From contig JAXDLH010000134.1 of the NCBI GenBank assembly GCA_034666705.1, forward strand, positions 1 through 5,688: a stretch of DNA of 5,688 bases. Direction: 5' to 3'. Positions 1-5,634 of this stretch are shown piece by piece. Within the stretch, counting starts at the first letter, position 1. Every line of letters begins with the position of its first letter. The notes below the pieces were generated by a model. The model was given only the letters and a program-made list of their open reading frames with translations, ran no database searches and had not been told where the DNA came from. The stretch is from JAXDLH01 sp034666705 (GTDB lineage Bacteria > Chloroflexota > UBA6077 > SHYK01). A program made the translations under genes and the position numbers.

Positions 1-41
1 GCTCGAGTGGGAGAAGCTCGCCGCTGCCGACGCCGGCTTGG

Positions 42-1205
42 CTATGTTGCACGGAGGCCGAGGCGCGCGAGGCGGGGAAGCACCTCCTGGACGAAGTAGG
101 GGAGCTCGGCCAGGTAGTCGGCGAAGTTGATCACGAGGCCATCGAAGCCGACGCCGTGCAGACGGGCGAGCTCCTGCACCACCCAGTCGGGATCGCCCAC
201 CGCGCAGTACGAGCCGCGCGCCAGCACGCGCCGCTCGAGCGGACCCTCCCCACTGCCGCGCCAGCGCCCCTCGGCGTCGGTGCGGTCCTTCGCATCGGCC
301 CGGTGCATCTCCGCCAGATGGCCCATCGCGCCGAGATCGGCGTTGTCGACGAGATAGTCGACGAACTCGGCGGCCTCCTGGCGGGTCGGCCGGCACACGA
401 CGCCGATCGGCGTCCAGACCTGGATCTCCCGGCCGGCTGCGGCGGCGAGACGCTTCGTCTCGGCGATGCGCTCGATGCTCTCCTCCGGCGACTTCACGCC
501 GTCGAAGTGCATGTCGGAGTAGCGAATGGCGAACGCGCGTCCTGCGGGTGAGCTGCCGGCATTCATCATGAGGGGCGCGGCGCCGCCATACGGCGACGGC
601 GAGCCCTCGACCCCCGCGAGCTGATAATGCTGGCCCGTGAAATCGAACGGGTCCTCGCCGGCCCAGATGCGCTGGACGATGGTCCACCACTCGGCGCCCT
701 GGGCGTAGCGATCGTCGTGCTCCTGCTTGGTGACGCCGAACATGCGGAACTCGTCCTCGTTCCAGCCGCACACCACGTTCACGCCGAACCGTCCCCGCCC
801 AATGTGGTCGGCCGTGGCGAGCTGTTTGGCGGCGACCAGGGGGTGGTTCAGCGGCACGTGCACCGTGGCGAACACGTTGATGCGCCGGGTGGCGGCCAGC
901 AGCCCGCACGCCCAGGTGATCGACTCCCAGCTCGTGCCGTTCGGGTTGCTCGCGCCGCCGTAGCCCTTCCAGCGGGCGATCGGGACCATGCACTCGATGC
1001 CGGCCTCGTCCGCCAACTGCGCGAGCTGCACGTTGTGCTCCCAGCTCGTGTCCCACCGCTCGGGCGCGGTGATGTAGGTGCGCCCGCTGGAGCAGTTGGC
1101 GCCAAAGAGCCCGAGCTTGAGCCGGTTGCCGCTCGTCAGAATCGCATTGCGCTCGGCCAATTGATACCCCCGGCCTTCGGGCTCGCAGCAGGCCGAGCCT
1201 AGCAT
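42..1205 (-). CDS. LLM-class flavin-dependent monooxygenase (SsuD/RutA/SfnG-like)
   Basis: This is a 387-residue luciferase-like TIM-barrel protein. The family uses reduced FMN and O2 to oxidise small organic substrates such as sulfonates, sulfones or pyrimidines in the cytoplasm. Visible landmarks are a first strand KLGLF near residue 30, WDTSWEHN near 52-59, the core motif DHIGRGRFGVNVVCGW at about 133-148, HDDRY at 163-167, AGSSPAGRAFA near 216-226, and the C-terminal GSYCAVGDP near 331-339. These align by eye with RutA (GRFGVNLVTGW) and SfnG (GRIAVNIVSGW). Length is normal for the family. I chose the ATG at 1205 because GGGGAG lies 4 nt upstream; a GTG four codons earlier has no ribosome site. 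The gene is last in the operon, 38 bp after dppC, which suggests that it acts on the imported solute. The substrate cannot be read from the sequence. No flavin reductase partner is present. The fold and class are secure. Confidence 0.93.
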   Translation of the reverse strand: MLGSACCEPEGRGYQLAERNAILTSGNRLKLGLFGANCSSGRTYITAPERWDTSWEHNVQLAQLADEAGIECMVPIARWKGYGGASNPNGTSWESITWACGLLAATRRINVFATVHVPLNHPLVAAKQLATADHIGRGRFGVNVVCGWNEDEFRMFGVTKQEHDDRYAQGAEWWTIVQRIWAGEDPFDFTGQHYQLAGVEGSPSPYGGAAPLMMNAGSSPAGRAFAIRYSDMHFDGVKSPEESIERIAETKRLAAAAGREIQVWTPIGVVCRPTRQEAAEFVDYLVDNADLGAMGHLAEMHRADAKDRTDAEGRWRGSGEGPLERRVLARGSYCAVGDPDWVVQELARLHGVGFDGLVINFADYLAELPYFVQEVLPRLARLGLRAT

Positions 1206-1209
1206 TGCG

Positions 1210-1242
1210 CTCCCCACGTGTCAAATGACGTGGGCGGTGGGG
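1210..1242 (-). promoter_or_regulatory. Ribosome site of the monooxygenase gene within a possible hairpin
   Basis: The GGGGAG ribosome site (complement of 1210-1215) ends 4 nt before the ATG at 1205 and fixes that start. Two alternative stems can cover it in the transcript. One is a perfect 7-bp pair, CCCACGT with ACGTGGG (1213-1219 with 1228-1234, 8-nt loop). The other is a perfect 6-bp pair, CCCCAC with GTGGGG (1212-1217 with 1237-1242). dppC stops at 1244, so a ribosome finishing dppC would open either stem. That would make it a translational-coupling device. The pairing is seen in the sequence; the function is inferred. A DNA-binding operator is an alternative. Confidence 0.45.
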
Positions 1243-1243
1243 C

Positions 1244-2116
1244 TCAGCGCGTCATGCGGGGATCGAGCGCGTCGCGCAGGCCATCGCCGAGAAAGGTGAA
1301 CGCCATCATCGTGACGGCGATCGCGATGCCGGGGAAGAGCACCTGCCAGGGCGCAGCGAAGATCGCCTGGCCGCCCTCCTGGATCATGTTGCCCCAGCTC
1401 GGCGTGGGCGGGGCGATGCCGATGCCAATGTAGCTGAGGGCGGCCTCGGCGAAGATCGCGCGCGGCACGTTGAACGTCACGTACACAATCAAGGGACCGA
1501 GCGCGTTGGGCAGCAGATGCCGCGTGACGATGCGCAGGTCGTCGGCGCCGAGCATGCGCGCCGCCTGCACGAAGTCGCGCTCCTTCAATGAAAGGAGCTG
1601 GCCGCGCGTCAGCCGCGCCACCCCCACCCATGCGGCGAGGCCAATCGCCAGGAATAACGCCCATACGCTGGCGCCGAAGACGGCGCGGAAGAGGATCACG
1701 AGGAGCAGGTCCGGGAAGGCGTACATGACGTCGGTGAAGCGCATCAGGAGGTTGTCGACGCGCCCCCCGAGCATCCCGGCCAACGCGCCAACGGGAATGC
1801 CGACCGCGAGCACGATGAGCTGGGTGAAGATCCCCACCGAGATCGAGATGCGCGCGCCCCAGATGAGGCGGCTGAGGAGGTCGCGGCCGAGCCCGTCGGT
1901 GCCGAGGAGCCGCTCGCCGCTGGGCGGCTGGGCGATGCGCGCGTAGTCCTGTTTCGTCGGATCGAACGGCGCGAGGATCGGCGCCAGCAGCGCGACCGCG
2001 ATGAGCGCCAGCACGAGCACAGCGCCGACGACCGCCAGCCGATTGCGCAGCAGACGGGCCAGCGCGTCGCGCCACAATGAGCGCTGCGACCGGCCCTCGA
2101 CTTCACCGGGGAGCAT
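1244..2116 (-). CDS. ABC transporter permease, DppC/OppC type
   Basis: This 290-residue inner-membrane permease would pair with the DppB-type subunit to form the channel of a peptide/nickel-class importer. Landmarks in order are a hydrophobic helix at about 26-50, then GTDGLGRDLLSRLIWGARI at 72-90, which is the hallmark DppC motif. Further helices lie around 90-115, 128-168 and 203-226. The cytoplasmic EAA loop is at about 181-205 (QAARMLGADD...LPNALGP) and docks on the ATPase. EAALSYIGIG and PPTPSWG follow at 224-242, and the C-terminus is GDGLRDALDPRMTR. I chose the ATG at 2116 because AAGGGA lies 6 nt upstream and the length then matches the family. The frame stays open back to 2716, but that stretch runs through repeats and dppB and would add about 200 residues of Gly/Pro/Arg-rich sequence. 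No ATPase gene follows; the monooxygenase gene does. Confidence 0.95.
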   Translation of the reverse strand: MLPGEVEGRSQRSLWRDALARLLRNRLAVVGAVLVLALIAVALLAPILAPFDPTKQDYARIAQPPSGERLLGTDGLGRDLLSRLIWGARISISVGIFTQLIVLAVGIPVGALAGMLGGRVDNLLMRFTDVMYAFPDLLLVILFRAVFGASVWALFLAIGLAAWVGVARLTRGQLLSLKERDFVQAARMLGADDLRIVTRHLLPNALGPLIVYVTFNVPRAIFAEAALSYIGIGIAPPTPSWGNMIQEGGQAIFAAPWQVLFPGIAIAVTMMAFTFLGDGLRDALDPRMTR

Positions 2117-2122
2117 GCCCGT

Positions 2123-2128
2123 TCCCTT
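2123..2128 (-). promoter_or_regulatory. Ribosome binding site of the dppC-type gene
   Basis: The minus strand reads AAGGGA, then six bases (ACGGGC), then ATG. This decides the start of the DppC-type permease against the longer reading frame, which stays open through the upstream repeats. The site sits immediately after the repeat island, so dppC has its own initiation signal rather than relying on coupling to the distant dppB stop. Confidence 0.6.
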
Positions 2129-2156
2129 GACGCCGGGCTCGGGGGCGCCGACCCCT

Positions 2157-2224
2157 CCGGGCGATCCAACTCCTCGCCCTGGGCCGGGCGACCCAACCCC
2201 AGGGCCGGGGCCGGGGGACCTAAC
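2157..2224. repeat. 27-bp tandem repeat, three copies of a 14-bp core
   Basis: On the plus strand the cores are CCGGGCGATCCAAC (2157-2170), CCGGGCGACCCAAC (2184-2197) and CCGGGGGACCTAAC (2211-2224), spaced exactly 27 bp apart. The sequence between the cores is GC-rich and less conserved. The period is a multiple of three. In the dppC frame it would therefore read as a Gly-Val-Gly-Ser-Pro-Gly-Pro type nonapeptide, but it lies upstream of the likely dppC start. The third core contains ACCTAAC, which recurs at the right edge of the window. Confidence 0.75.
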
Positions 2225-2240
2225 GCCCCGCCCCCGCCGT

Positions 2241-2448
2241 GCATCCTGAGCCTGGCGAAGGACCCGACGCGGGAAGGGGGAGTCATCCCAATGTGAGCCA
2301 GAGCCCTCAATGTGCTTGTCATCCCGAGTGGCCATGCGCCGTCGGCGCGCCACGGACAGATAAATATCTCTATTCAGAGCACGCCGCAGCCGAAGCATCC
2401 GTGCCTCGTTGGCCGGGGTTACGGATCCTTCGCCTCGCTCAGGATGAC
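2241..2448. repeat. 208-bp MITE-like element with imperfect terminal inverted repeats
   Basis: The left end (2241-2266) begins GCATCCTGAGCCTGGCGAAG. The right end (2422-2448), read on the minus strand, begins GTCATCCTGAGCGAGGCGAA. They match at 23 of 26 positions with one single-base gap. Two more GTCATCCC starts in the same orientation as the left end lie inside, at 2282 and 2318, so several related ends are stacked. The interior has no credible coding sequence. It includes the only AT-rich patch nearby, AGATAAATATCT (2358-2369), a 5-bp inverted repeat around AA. From memory, palindromes beginning GTCATCCTGAGCG are dispersed in many Chloroflexota and other genomes. I found no clear target-site duplication, so mobility is inferred. 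Confidence 0.65.
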
Positions 2449-2461
2449 CAACTCCCTGGCT

Positions 2462-2500
2462 CCCCTCCCCCACGTTTGGGGAGGGGGTCGGGGGAGAGGG
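2462..2500. repeat. CCCCTCCCC hairpin followed by G-tracts
   Basis: CCCCTCCCC (2462-2470) pairs perfectly with GGGGAGGGG (2478-2486) across a 7-base loop, CACGTTT. The plus strand from 2478 to 2500 then carries four G-runs of at least three bases with short spacers, which fits a G-quadruplex pattern on the strand used as transcription template. A smaller stem, TCCCC/GGGGA with a 3-base loop, follows at 2504-2516. There is no T-run on the transcript side, so it is not a standard intrinsic terminator. It could stabilise the 3' end of a dppB message or slow polymerase. Confidence 0.6.
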
Positions 2501-2552
2501 CCATCCCCGGCGGGGAGCGGGCCGTTCCGGGTCGGGCAGCGAATCTTGCACG

Positions 2553-3539
2553 TCAGCCATACCGGATCCGGGGATCGACCACGGCGTAGAGCACGTCGAC
2601 CAGCAAGTTCGCGATCGCGATAATGAGCGTGTAGAAGAGCACGGCGCCCAGGACCAGCGCGTAGTCGCGGGCGAATATCGCCTGCACCAGGTTGCGGCCG
2701 ATCCCGGGGATGCCAAAGATGCTCTCCACGATGAAGGAGCCGGTGATCAGGTCGGCGGCGATCGGGCCGGCGAGGGTGATCACCGGGATCAGCGCGTTCT
2801 TCAGCACGTGCTGCCAGACCACGCCGCTTTCCGACAGGCCCTTCGCCCAGGCGGTTCGCACGAAATCCTGCCGGATGATCTCGAGCACACTCGCGCGGGT
2901 AATCCGCGCCAGCAGCGCCGCCGGGGTGAAGGCGAGTGCGAGCGCGGGCATGACCACCCGGCTGAGAAACGTCCAGAGGCGGCCCAGCGCCTCGTCGGGA
3001 CGACCGGCGAGCAGTGCATCCCACGCCGGCGCCGGCGATTGCCACCCGCCGGTGGGGAACCAGTGCAGGGTGAGGGCGAAGATGATGATGAGCAGGATGC
3101 CGGCGACGATGTTCGGCACGGAGGCGCCGGCGGTGGCGAACAGCAGGGTCGCATGGTCGAGCGCGGAGCCCTGGCGCAGCGCCCCCACGGTGCCGAGGGA
3201 GATGCCGAGCAGCAGGGCGAGGACGATGCCGCACACGCCGAGCGTTGCGGTGATGGGGAATCCGTCCAGGATGATGGTCGTGACGTTGCGGTCCTGGTTC
3301 GAGTAGGAGACGCCGAGGTCGCCGTGGAGGGCGCCGACCAGGAACCGCGCGTACTGCTCGTAGATCGGCTTGTCGAGGTTGTAGCGGCGGTTCAGATTCT
3401 CGACGACGGATGGGGCGAGCTGCTTCTCCGCATCCCACGGTCCGCCGGGCACGCTGTGCATGAGGGCGAACGTGATGAGCGAGATGCAGAACAGGACCAG
3501 CACGATCCACAGGAGCCGCCGGGCCAGGAAGCGTCCCAT
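2553..3539 (-). CDS. ABC transporter permease, DppB/OppB type
   Basis: This 328-residue inner-membrane permease would form the translocation pore with the DppC-type partner. Helix 1 is at about 9-29, followed by the SVPGGPWD turn (29-36), the family's usual P-G-x-P region. RYNLDKPIYEQYARFL (52-67) and HGDLGVSYS (72-80) are typical of the DppB external segment. Further helices lie near 96-120, 130-160, 194-213, 253-275 and 292-318. The EAA loop that contacts the ATPase is at about 225-252, with RTAWAKGLSE, then LKNALIPV. FIVESIFGIPGIG (269-281) and the final VDPRIRYG are classic family endings. An external stretch of roughly 25 residues at 167-193 looks longer than in the short members. The ATG at 3539 has GGAG 5 nt upstream. 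dppC follows only after a 436-bp repeat-filled gap, which is abnormal for this pair. Confidence 0.96.
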   Translation of the reverse strand: MGRFLARRLLWIVLVLFCISLITFALMHSVPGGPWDAEKQLAPSVVENLNRRYNLDKPIYEQYARFLVGALHGDLGVSYSNQDRNVTTIILDGFPITATLGVCGIVLALLLGISLGTVGALRQGSALDHATLLFATAGASVPNIVAGILLIIIFALTLHWFPTGGWQSPAPAWDALLAGRPDEALGRLWTFLSRVVMPALALAFTPAALLARITRASVLEIIRQDFVRTAWAKGLSESGVVWQHVLKNALIPVITLAGPIAADLITGSFIVESIFGIPGIGRNLVQAIFARDYALVLGAVLFYTLIIAIANLLVDVLYAVVDPRIRYG

Positions 3540-3544
3540 CTCGT

Positions 3545-3548
3545 CTCC
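3545..3548 (-). promoter_or_regulatory. Ribosome binding site of the dppB-type gene
   Basis: The minus strand reads GGAG, then five bases (ACGAG), then the ATG at 3539. This supports that start, which gives the standard short N-terminus MGRFLARRLLW leading directly into helix 1. Confidence 0.55.
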
Positions 3549-3666
3549 GCATCGTCGTTCGCGCTAAGCCATCACTTGCCAAGAGATGCGAGGAATGCAT
3601 CGAGCTGCGGAGGCCGCCCTCACGCCCATCGTGCGGGCCCCGAATGGCTGCGCCGTCGCGCAGCGC

Positions 3667-3690
3667 GGACAGGCAGGGACGCCTGTCCCT
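3667..3690. repeat. Inverted repeat with two exclusive stems
   Basis: GGACAGGC (3667-3674) and GCCTGTCC (3681-3688) form a perfect 8-bp stem around AGGGAC. The same bases can form AGGGAC/GTCCCT (3675-3680 with 3685-3690) around GCCT. The two folds exclude each other. From memory, a dispersed repeat reading GGGACAGGCGTCCCTGCCTGTCC occurs in Chloroflexota and cyanobacteria; I cannot check copy number here. Confidence 0.55.
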
Positions 3691-3754
3691 ACGCGTCGAT
3701 GGCTCGTGGTTGATTCACCTGCTTCTCAGCATCAACGGCTGCCAGCGGTCGGCC

Positions 3755-3777
3755 GCGCCAATGGATCGCGTTGGCGC
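3755..3777. repeat. 7-bp stem-loop downstream of the binding-protein gene
   Basis: GCGCCAA (3755-3761) and TTGGCGC (3771-3777) pair perfectly around a 9-base loop. In transcription order it lies 47 bases after the binding-protein stop. It lacks a following T-run, so a 3'-end stabiliser or a factor-dependent site is more likely than an intrinsic terminator. Confidence 0.45.
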
Positions 3778-3824
3778 TCGATCACCTCCCGATCAAGCAG
3801 CTCCCTCAGGAGTCAATCCAGGCA

Positions 3825-5570
3825 CTATTGGCTTATGTAGAGCTGGTTCGTGAAGTGGCGGCCGGGGAGGGCGGTGCCGTCCATGCCGGTCAGCACCAGC
3901 CCCTGGACGTAGGGCTTCATCAGGATGAACGTCTCGGTGTACACCAGGAAGATCATCGGCACATCCTGCACGATGCCGGCCTGCGCCTGGTTCCAGAGCT
4001 GCAGACGGCGATTCTCGTCCGGCTCGGAGATCGCCTGCCGCATGATCTGGTCGAGCTGCGGGTTGCTGTACTGGGTGTGGTTGTTGCCGCCGGTCGTGCC
4101 GAAGATCTCGGGCAGCCAGTTGTCTGGATCGGGGTAGTCCGCGCCCCACCCGACGAAGGCGAACTGATGCTGGTTGGCGTTCACCAGGCGACTGAACGAT
4201 GCCGTCTCCATCGGCTCGAGGGTCAGGTCGACGCCGAGGTTGTCCTTAAGCTGCGCTTGCAGGAATTGCGCCCGGGTCGGGTTATCGCCGGTGCTCGCGT
4301 ACTGGAAGGAGATTGGCGGCAGCCCGCTGCCGTTCGGGTAGCCTGCATCGGCGAGCAGGCGTTTCGCGGCGGTCGGGTCGAACTTGTTGACGTCCCGCCC
4401 GAGATCGGGCTGGTAGCCGGGCATCCGTGGGGGCACCCAGGAGTACGCCGCCTGGCCGACGCCCCGCTGTACCTGCTGGATGAACACTTCACGATCCACC
4501 GCCTGCGAGAACGCCTGGCGGACCAGCTTGTTGTCGAATGGCGCACGCCGGTTGTTGAACTGGAACGCATAGGTGGTCAGGCGAGGCGCCCGCTTGAGCT
4601 GCGCACGGAGAGTGTCGTCGGTCTGCGCTTGCTGGATATTGGCGAGCGGCACCCGGACGCCGTCGACCTCGCCGTTCAGGTACGCGGCGTAGTCGGCGCT
4701 CGAGTCCGTCACGATGCGCAAGGTCAGCTTCTGGAGCTTGGCCTTGTCTCCATAATAGAAGTCGTTGGGCACCAGGGTCAGATGGTCGTTATGGACCCAC
4801 TCGGCGAGCTTGAACGCGCCGGTGCTGACCATGTTGCCGCCCTCGATCCAGCGGTCGCCGAACTGCTGGACCACGTCGGCGCGGATCGGGTCCATCGGCC
4901 AGAGCGCCGCCAGCTCGAGGAACGAGGCGCGAGGCGCCTTGAGCTGGATCTGCAGCGTGTAATCGTCGACGGCTTTGACGCCGATGGCGCTGCGGAGGGC
5001 CTGGAGCTCCGCATCGCTGGGGTTCTTCGGCTGGTCCTTCGTGCCCCGGGCCGTGAAGTACTCTTCGCCGCCGGCGACCACGAAATAGAAGCTGGCGTAC
5101 TGGGAGCCCTTGTCAGGATCGAACAGCCGGCGGATGCCATAGTCGAAGTCCTGCGCGGTGAGCGGCTTCCCATCACTCCATTTCACGTCGTTGCGGAGCT
5201 TGAACGTGTAGGTCAGGCCGTCGGCCGAGATGTCCCCATTGCTGAGCGACGGGTCCTCGCGCGCGATGGCTGGCCGCACGTGGAGGTCCGGGTCGAATCG
5301 CAGGAGGCCGTCGAACGTGCTAAGCAGCACCGCGATCGCCTGGTCCCACTCGGTGTACTGGGGGTCAAGCCCCGGCGGCTCAGCGCCGATGTTGAAGGTG
5401 AACTCCTGACGCGCTGCCAGGTTGGGCGAGGCGGGCTGGTCGCCGGAAGGTGACGGCGCCGTGCCGGACGGCGCGGGCCGCGACGCGGGGCTCTGGCAGG
5501 CGACGAGCAGCATACTGAGCAGCAGGGCGCGGCCGAGACCGGCCCGAACGAAACGCCGCGCACCGTGCAT
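3825..5570 (-). CDS. ABC transporter solute-binding lipoprotein, family 5 (OppA/DppA type)
   Basis: This 581-residue extracytoplasmic receptor would deliver its ligand to the DppB/DppC channel. The N-terminus is a lipoprotein signal: basic MHGARRFVRAG, hydrophobic LLLSMLL, then lipobox L-V-A-C with lipidated Cys25. A Ser/Pro/Ala-rich tether spans about 26-52. The mature domain opens with NIGAEPPGLDPQ (60-71). The family-5 signature is at about 115-142 (DGLTYTFKLRND, VKWSDGKPLTAQDF), and NNRRAPFDNKLVRQAFSQAV is at 339-358. GWGADYPDPDNWL (474-486) aligns with DppA's GWTGDNGDPDN, placing Asp478 at the position I recall as binding the ligand's amino group (DppA Asp408). The length suits the family. 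I chose ATG 5570 because GGAGGG sits 5 nt upstream and the signal peptide is then compact; a GTG 12 codons earlier has no such site. It is the first gene of the operon. The ligand is unknown; peptides, nickel chelates and other solutes occur in this family. Confidence 0.95.
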   Translation of the reverse strand: MHGARRFVRAGLGRALLLSMLLVACQSPASRPAPSGTAPSPSGDQPASPNLAARQEFTFNIGAEPPGLDPQYTEWDQAIAVLLSTFDGLLRFDPDLHVRPAIAREDPSLSNGDISADGLTYTFKLRNDVKWSDGKPLTAQDFDYGIRRLFDPDKGSQYASFYFVVAGGEEYFTARGTKDQPKNPSDAELQALRSAIGVKAVDDYTLQIQLKAPRASFLELAALWPMDPIRADVVQQFGDRWIEGGNMVSTGAFKLAEWVHNDHLTLVPNDFYYGDKAKLQKLTLRIVTDSSADYAAYLNGEVDGVRVPLANIQQAQTDDTLRAQLKRAPRLTTYAFQFNNRRAPFDNKLVRQAFSQAVDREVFIQQVQRGVGQAAYSWVPPRMPGYQPDLGRDVNKFDPTAAKRLLADAGYPNGSGLPPISFQYASTGDNPTRAQFLQAQLKDNLGVDLTLEPMETASFSRLVNANQHQFAFVGWGADYPDPDNWLPEIFGTTGGNNHTQYSNPQLDQIMRQAISEPDENRRLQLWNQAQAGIVQDVPMIFLVYTETFILMKPYVQGLVLTGMDGTALPGRHFTNQLYISQ

Positions 5571-5575
5571 GACGA

Positions 5576-5608
5576 CCCTCCACCTGTGGTGTGCGCCCTT
5601 TACCACAG
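5576..5608 (-). promoter_or_regulatory. Strong ribosome site preceded by a 7-bp inverted repeat
   Basis: GGAGGG (complement of 5576-5581) lies 5 nt before the ATG at 5570 and is the best ribosome site in the window, which suits a highly expressed binding protein. Immediately upstream, CTGTGGT (5584-5590) and ACCACAG (5602-5608) are perfect inverted copies separated by 11 bases. Their centres are 18 bp apart, less than two helical turns. It could be a repressor operator or a leader hairpin. No promoter can be assigned with confidence: the only -35-like TTGAAT (complement of 5650-5655) lacks a well-spaced -10 box. Confidence 0.4.
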
Positions 5609-5634
5609 CCTACACCTCATGGAGTACATTTCGG

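Larger units (their letters stand above)
2117..2552. other. 436-bp repeat island separating dppB from dppC
   Basis: This is the gap between the two permease genes, which usually lie within a few bases of each other or overlap. I see no credible gene in it. From the dppB side it contains a degenerate GC-rich stretch (2501-2541), a CCCCTCCCC/GGGGAGGGG hairpin with G-tracts (2462-2500), a 208-bp element with terminal inverted repeats (2241-2448), and a 27-bp tandem repeat (2157-2224). Two weakly similar units starting GGGCCATCCC (2498) and GGGCCGTTCC (2519) follow the hairpin. Both neighbouring genes are intact, so the material accumulated between them without breaking either. The operon is likely still co-transcribed, because both genes keep the same strand and I find no clear terminator with a T-run. 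Confidence 0.8.
3540..3824. other. 285-bp gap between binding-protein gene and dppB
   Basis: I see no coding sequence on either strand that resembles a protein family. The gap holds several inverted repeats: GCGCCAA/TTGGCGC (3755-3777), GTTGAT/ATCAAC (3709-3714 with 3731-3736), GGACAGGC/GCCTGTCC (3667-3688) and GATGC/GCATC (3585-3601). None is followed by a T-run on the transcript strand. The layout fits an intercistronic region that stabilises or uncouples the binding-protein message, which is usually needed in excess over the permeases. A separate promoter for dppB is not visible but cannot be excluded. Confidence 0.6.

Noticed and set aside
1..130. A plus-strand frame open from the left edge (LEWEKLAAADAG...) that might be the tail of a convergent gene.
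   Set aside because: It would overlap the monooxygenase gene by almost 90 bases and shows no recognisable family ending. The 41 bases beyond the monooxygenase stop are too few to judge.
1203..1217. GTG at 1217 as the monooxygenase start.
   Set aside because: It has no ribosome site, and the ATG at 1205 has GGGGAG at suitable spacing.
1221..2075. A 284-codon minus-strand frame overlapping the DppC-type gene.
   Set aside because: It is an out-of-frame shadow of dppC with Arg/Ala-rich low-complexity translation.
2157..2224. The 27-bp repeats as a CRISPR array.
   Set aside because: The conserved core is only 14 bp, the spacers are about 13 bp and GC-rich, there are only three units, and no cas gene is present.
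2419..3600. A 393-codon minus-strand frame overlapping the DppB-type gene.
   Set aside because: It overlaps dppB in another frame, with Arg/Pro/Ala-rich sequence and no domain. dppB has full family motifs.
3755..3777. The stem-loop as an intrinsic terminator for the binding-protein gene.
   Set aside because: No T-run follows on the transcript strand and the stem is only 7 bp.
3771..5453. A 560-codon open frame on the plus strand opposite the binding-protein gene.
   Set aside because: It is an antisense shadow of a GC-rich gene. Its translation shows no recognisable family, whereas the opposite strand has a lipobox, family-5 signature and strong ribosome site.
5568..5606. GTG at 5606 as the binding-protein start.
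   Set aside because: It would add 12 residues before the signal peptide and lies within the inverted repeat. The ATG at 5570 has GGAGGG 5 nt upstream.
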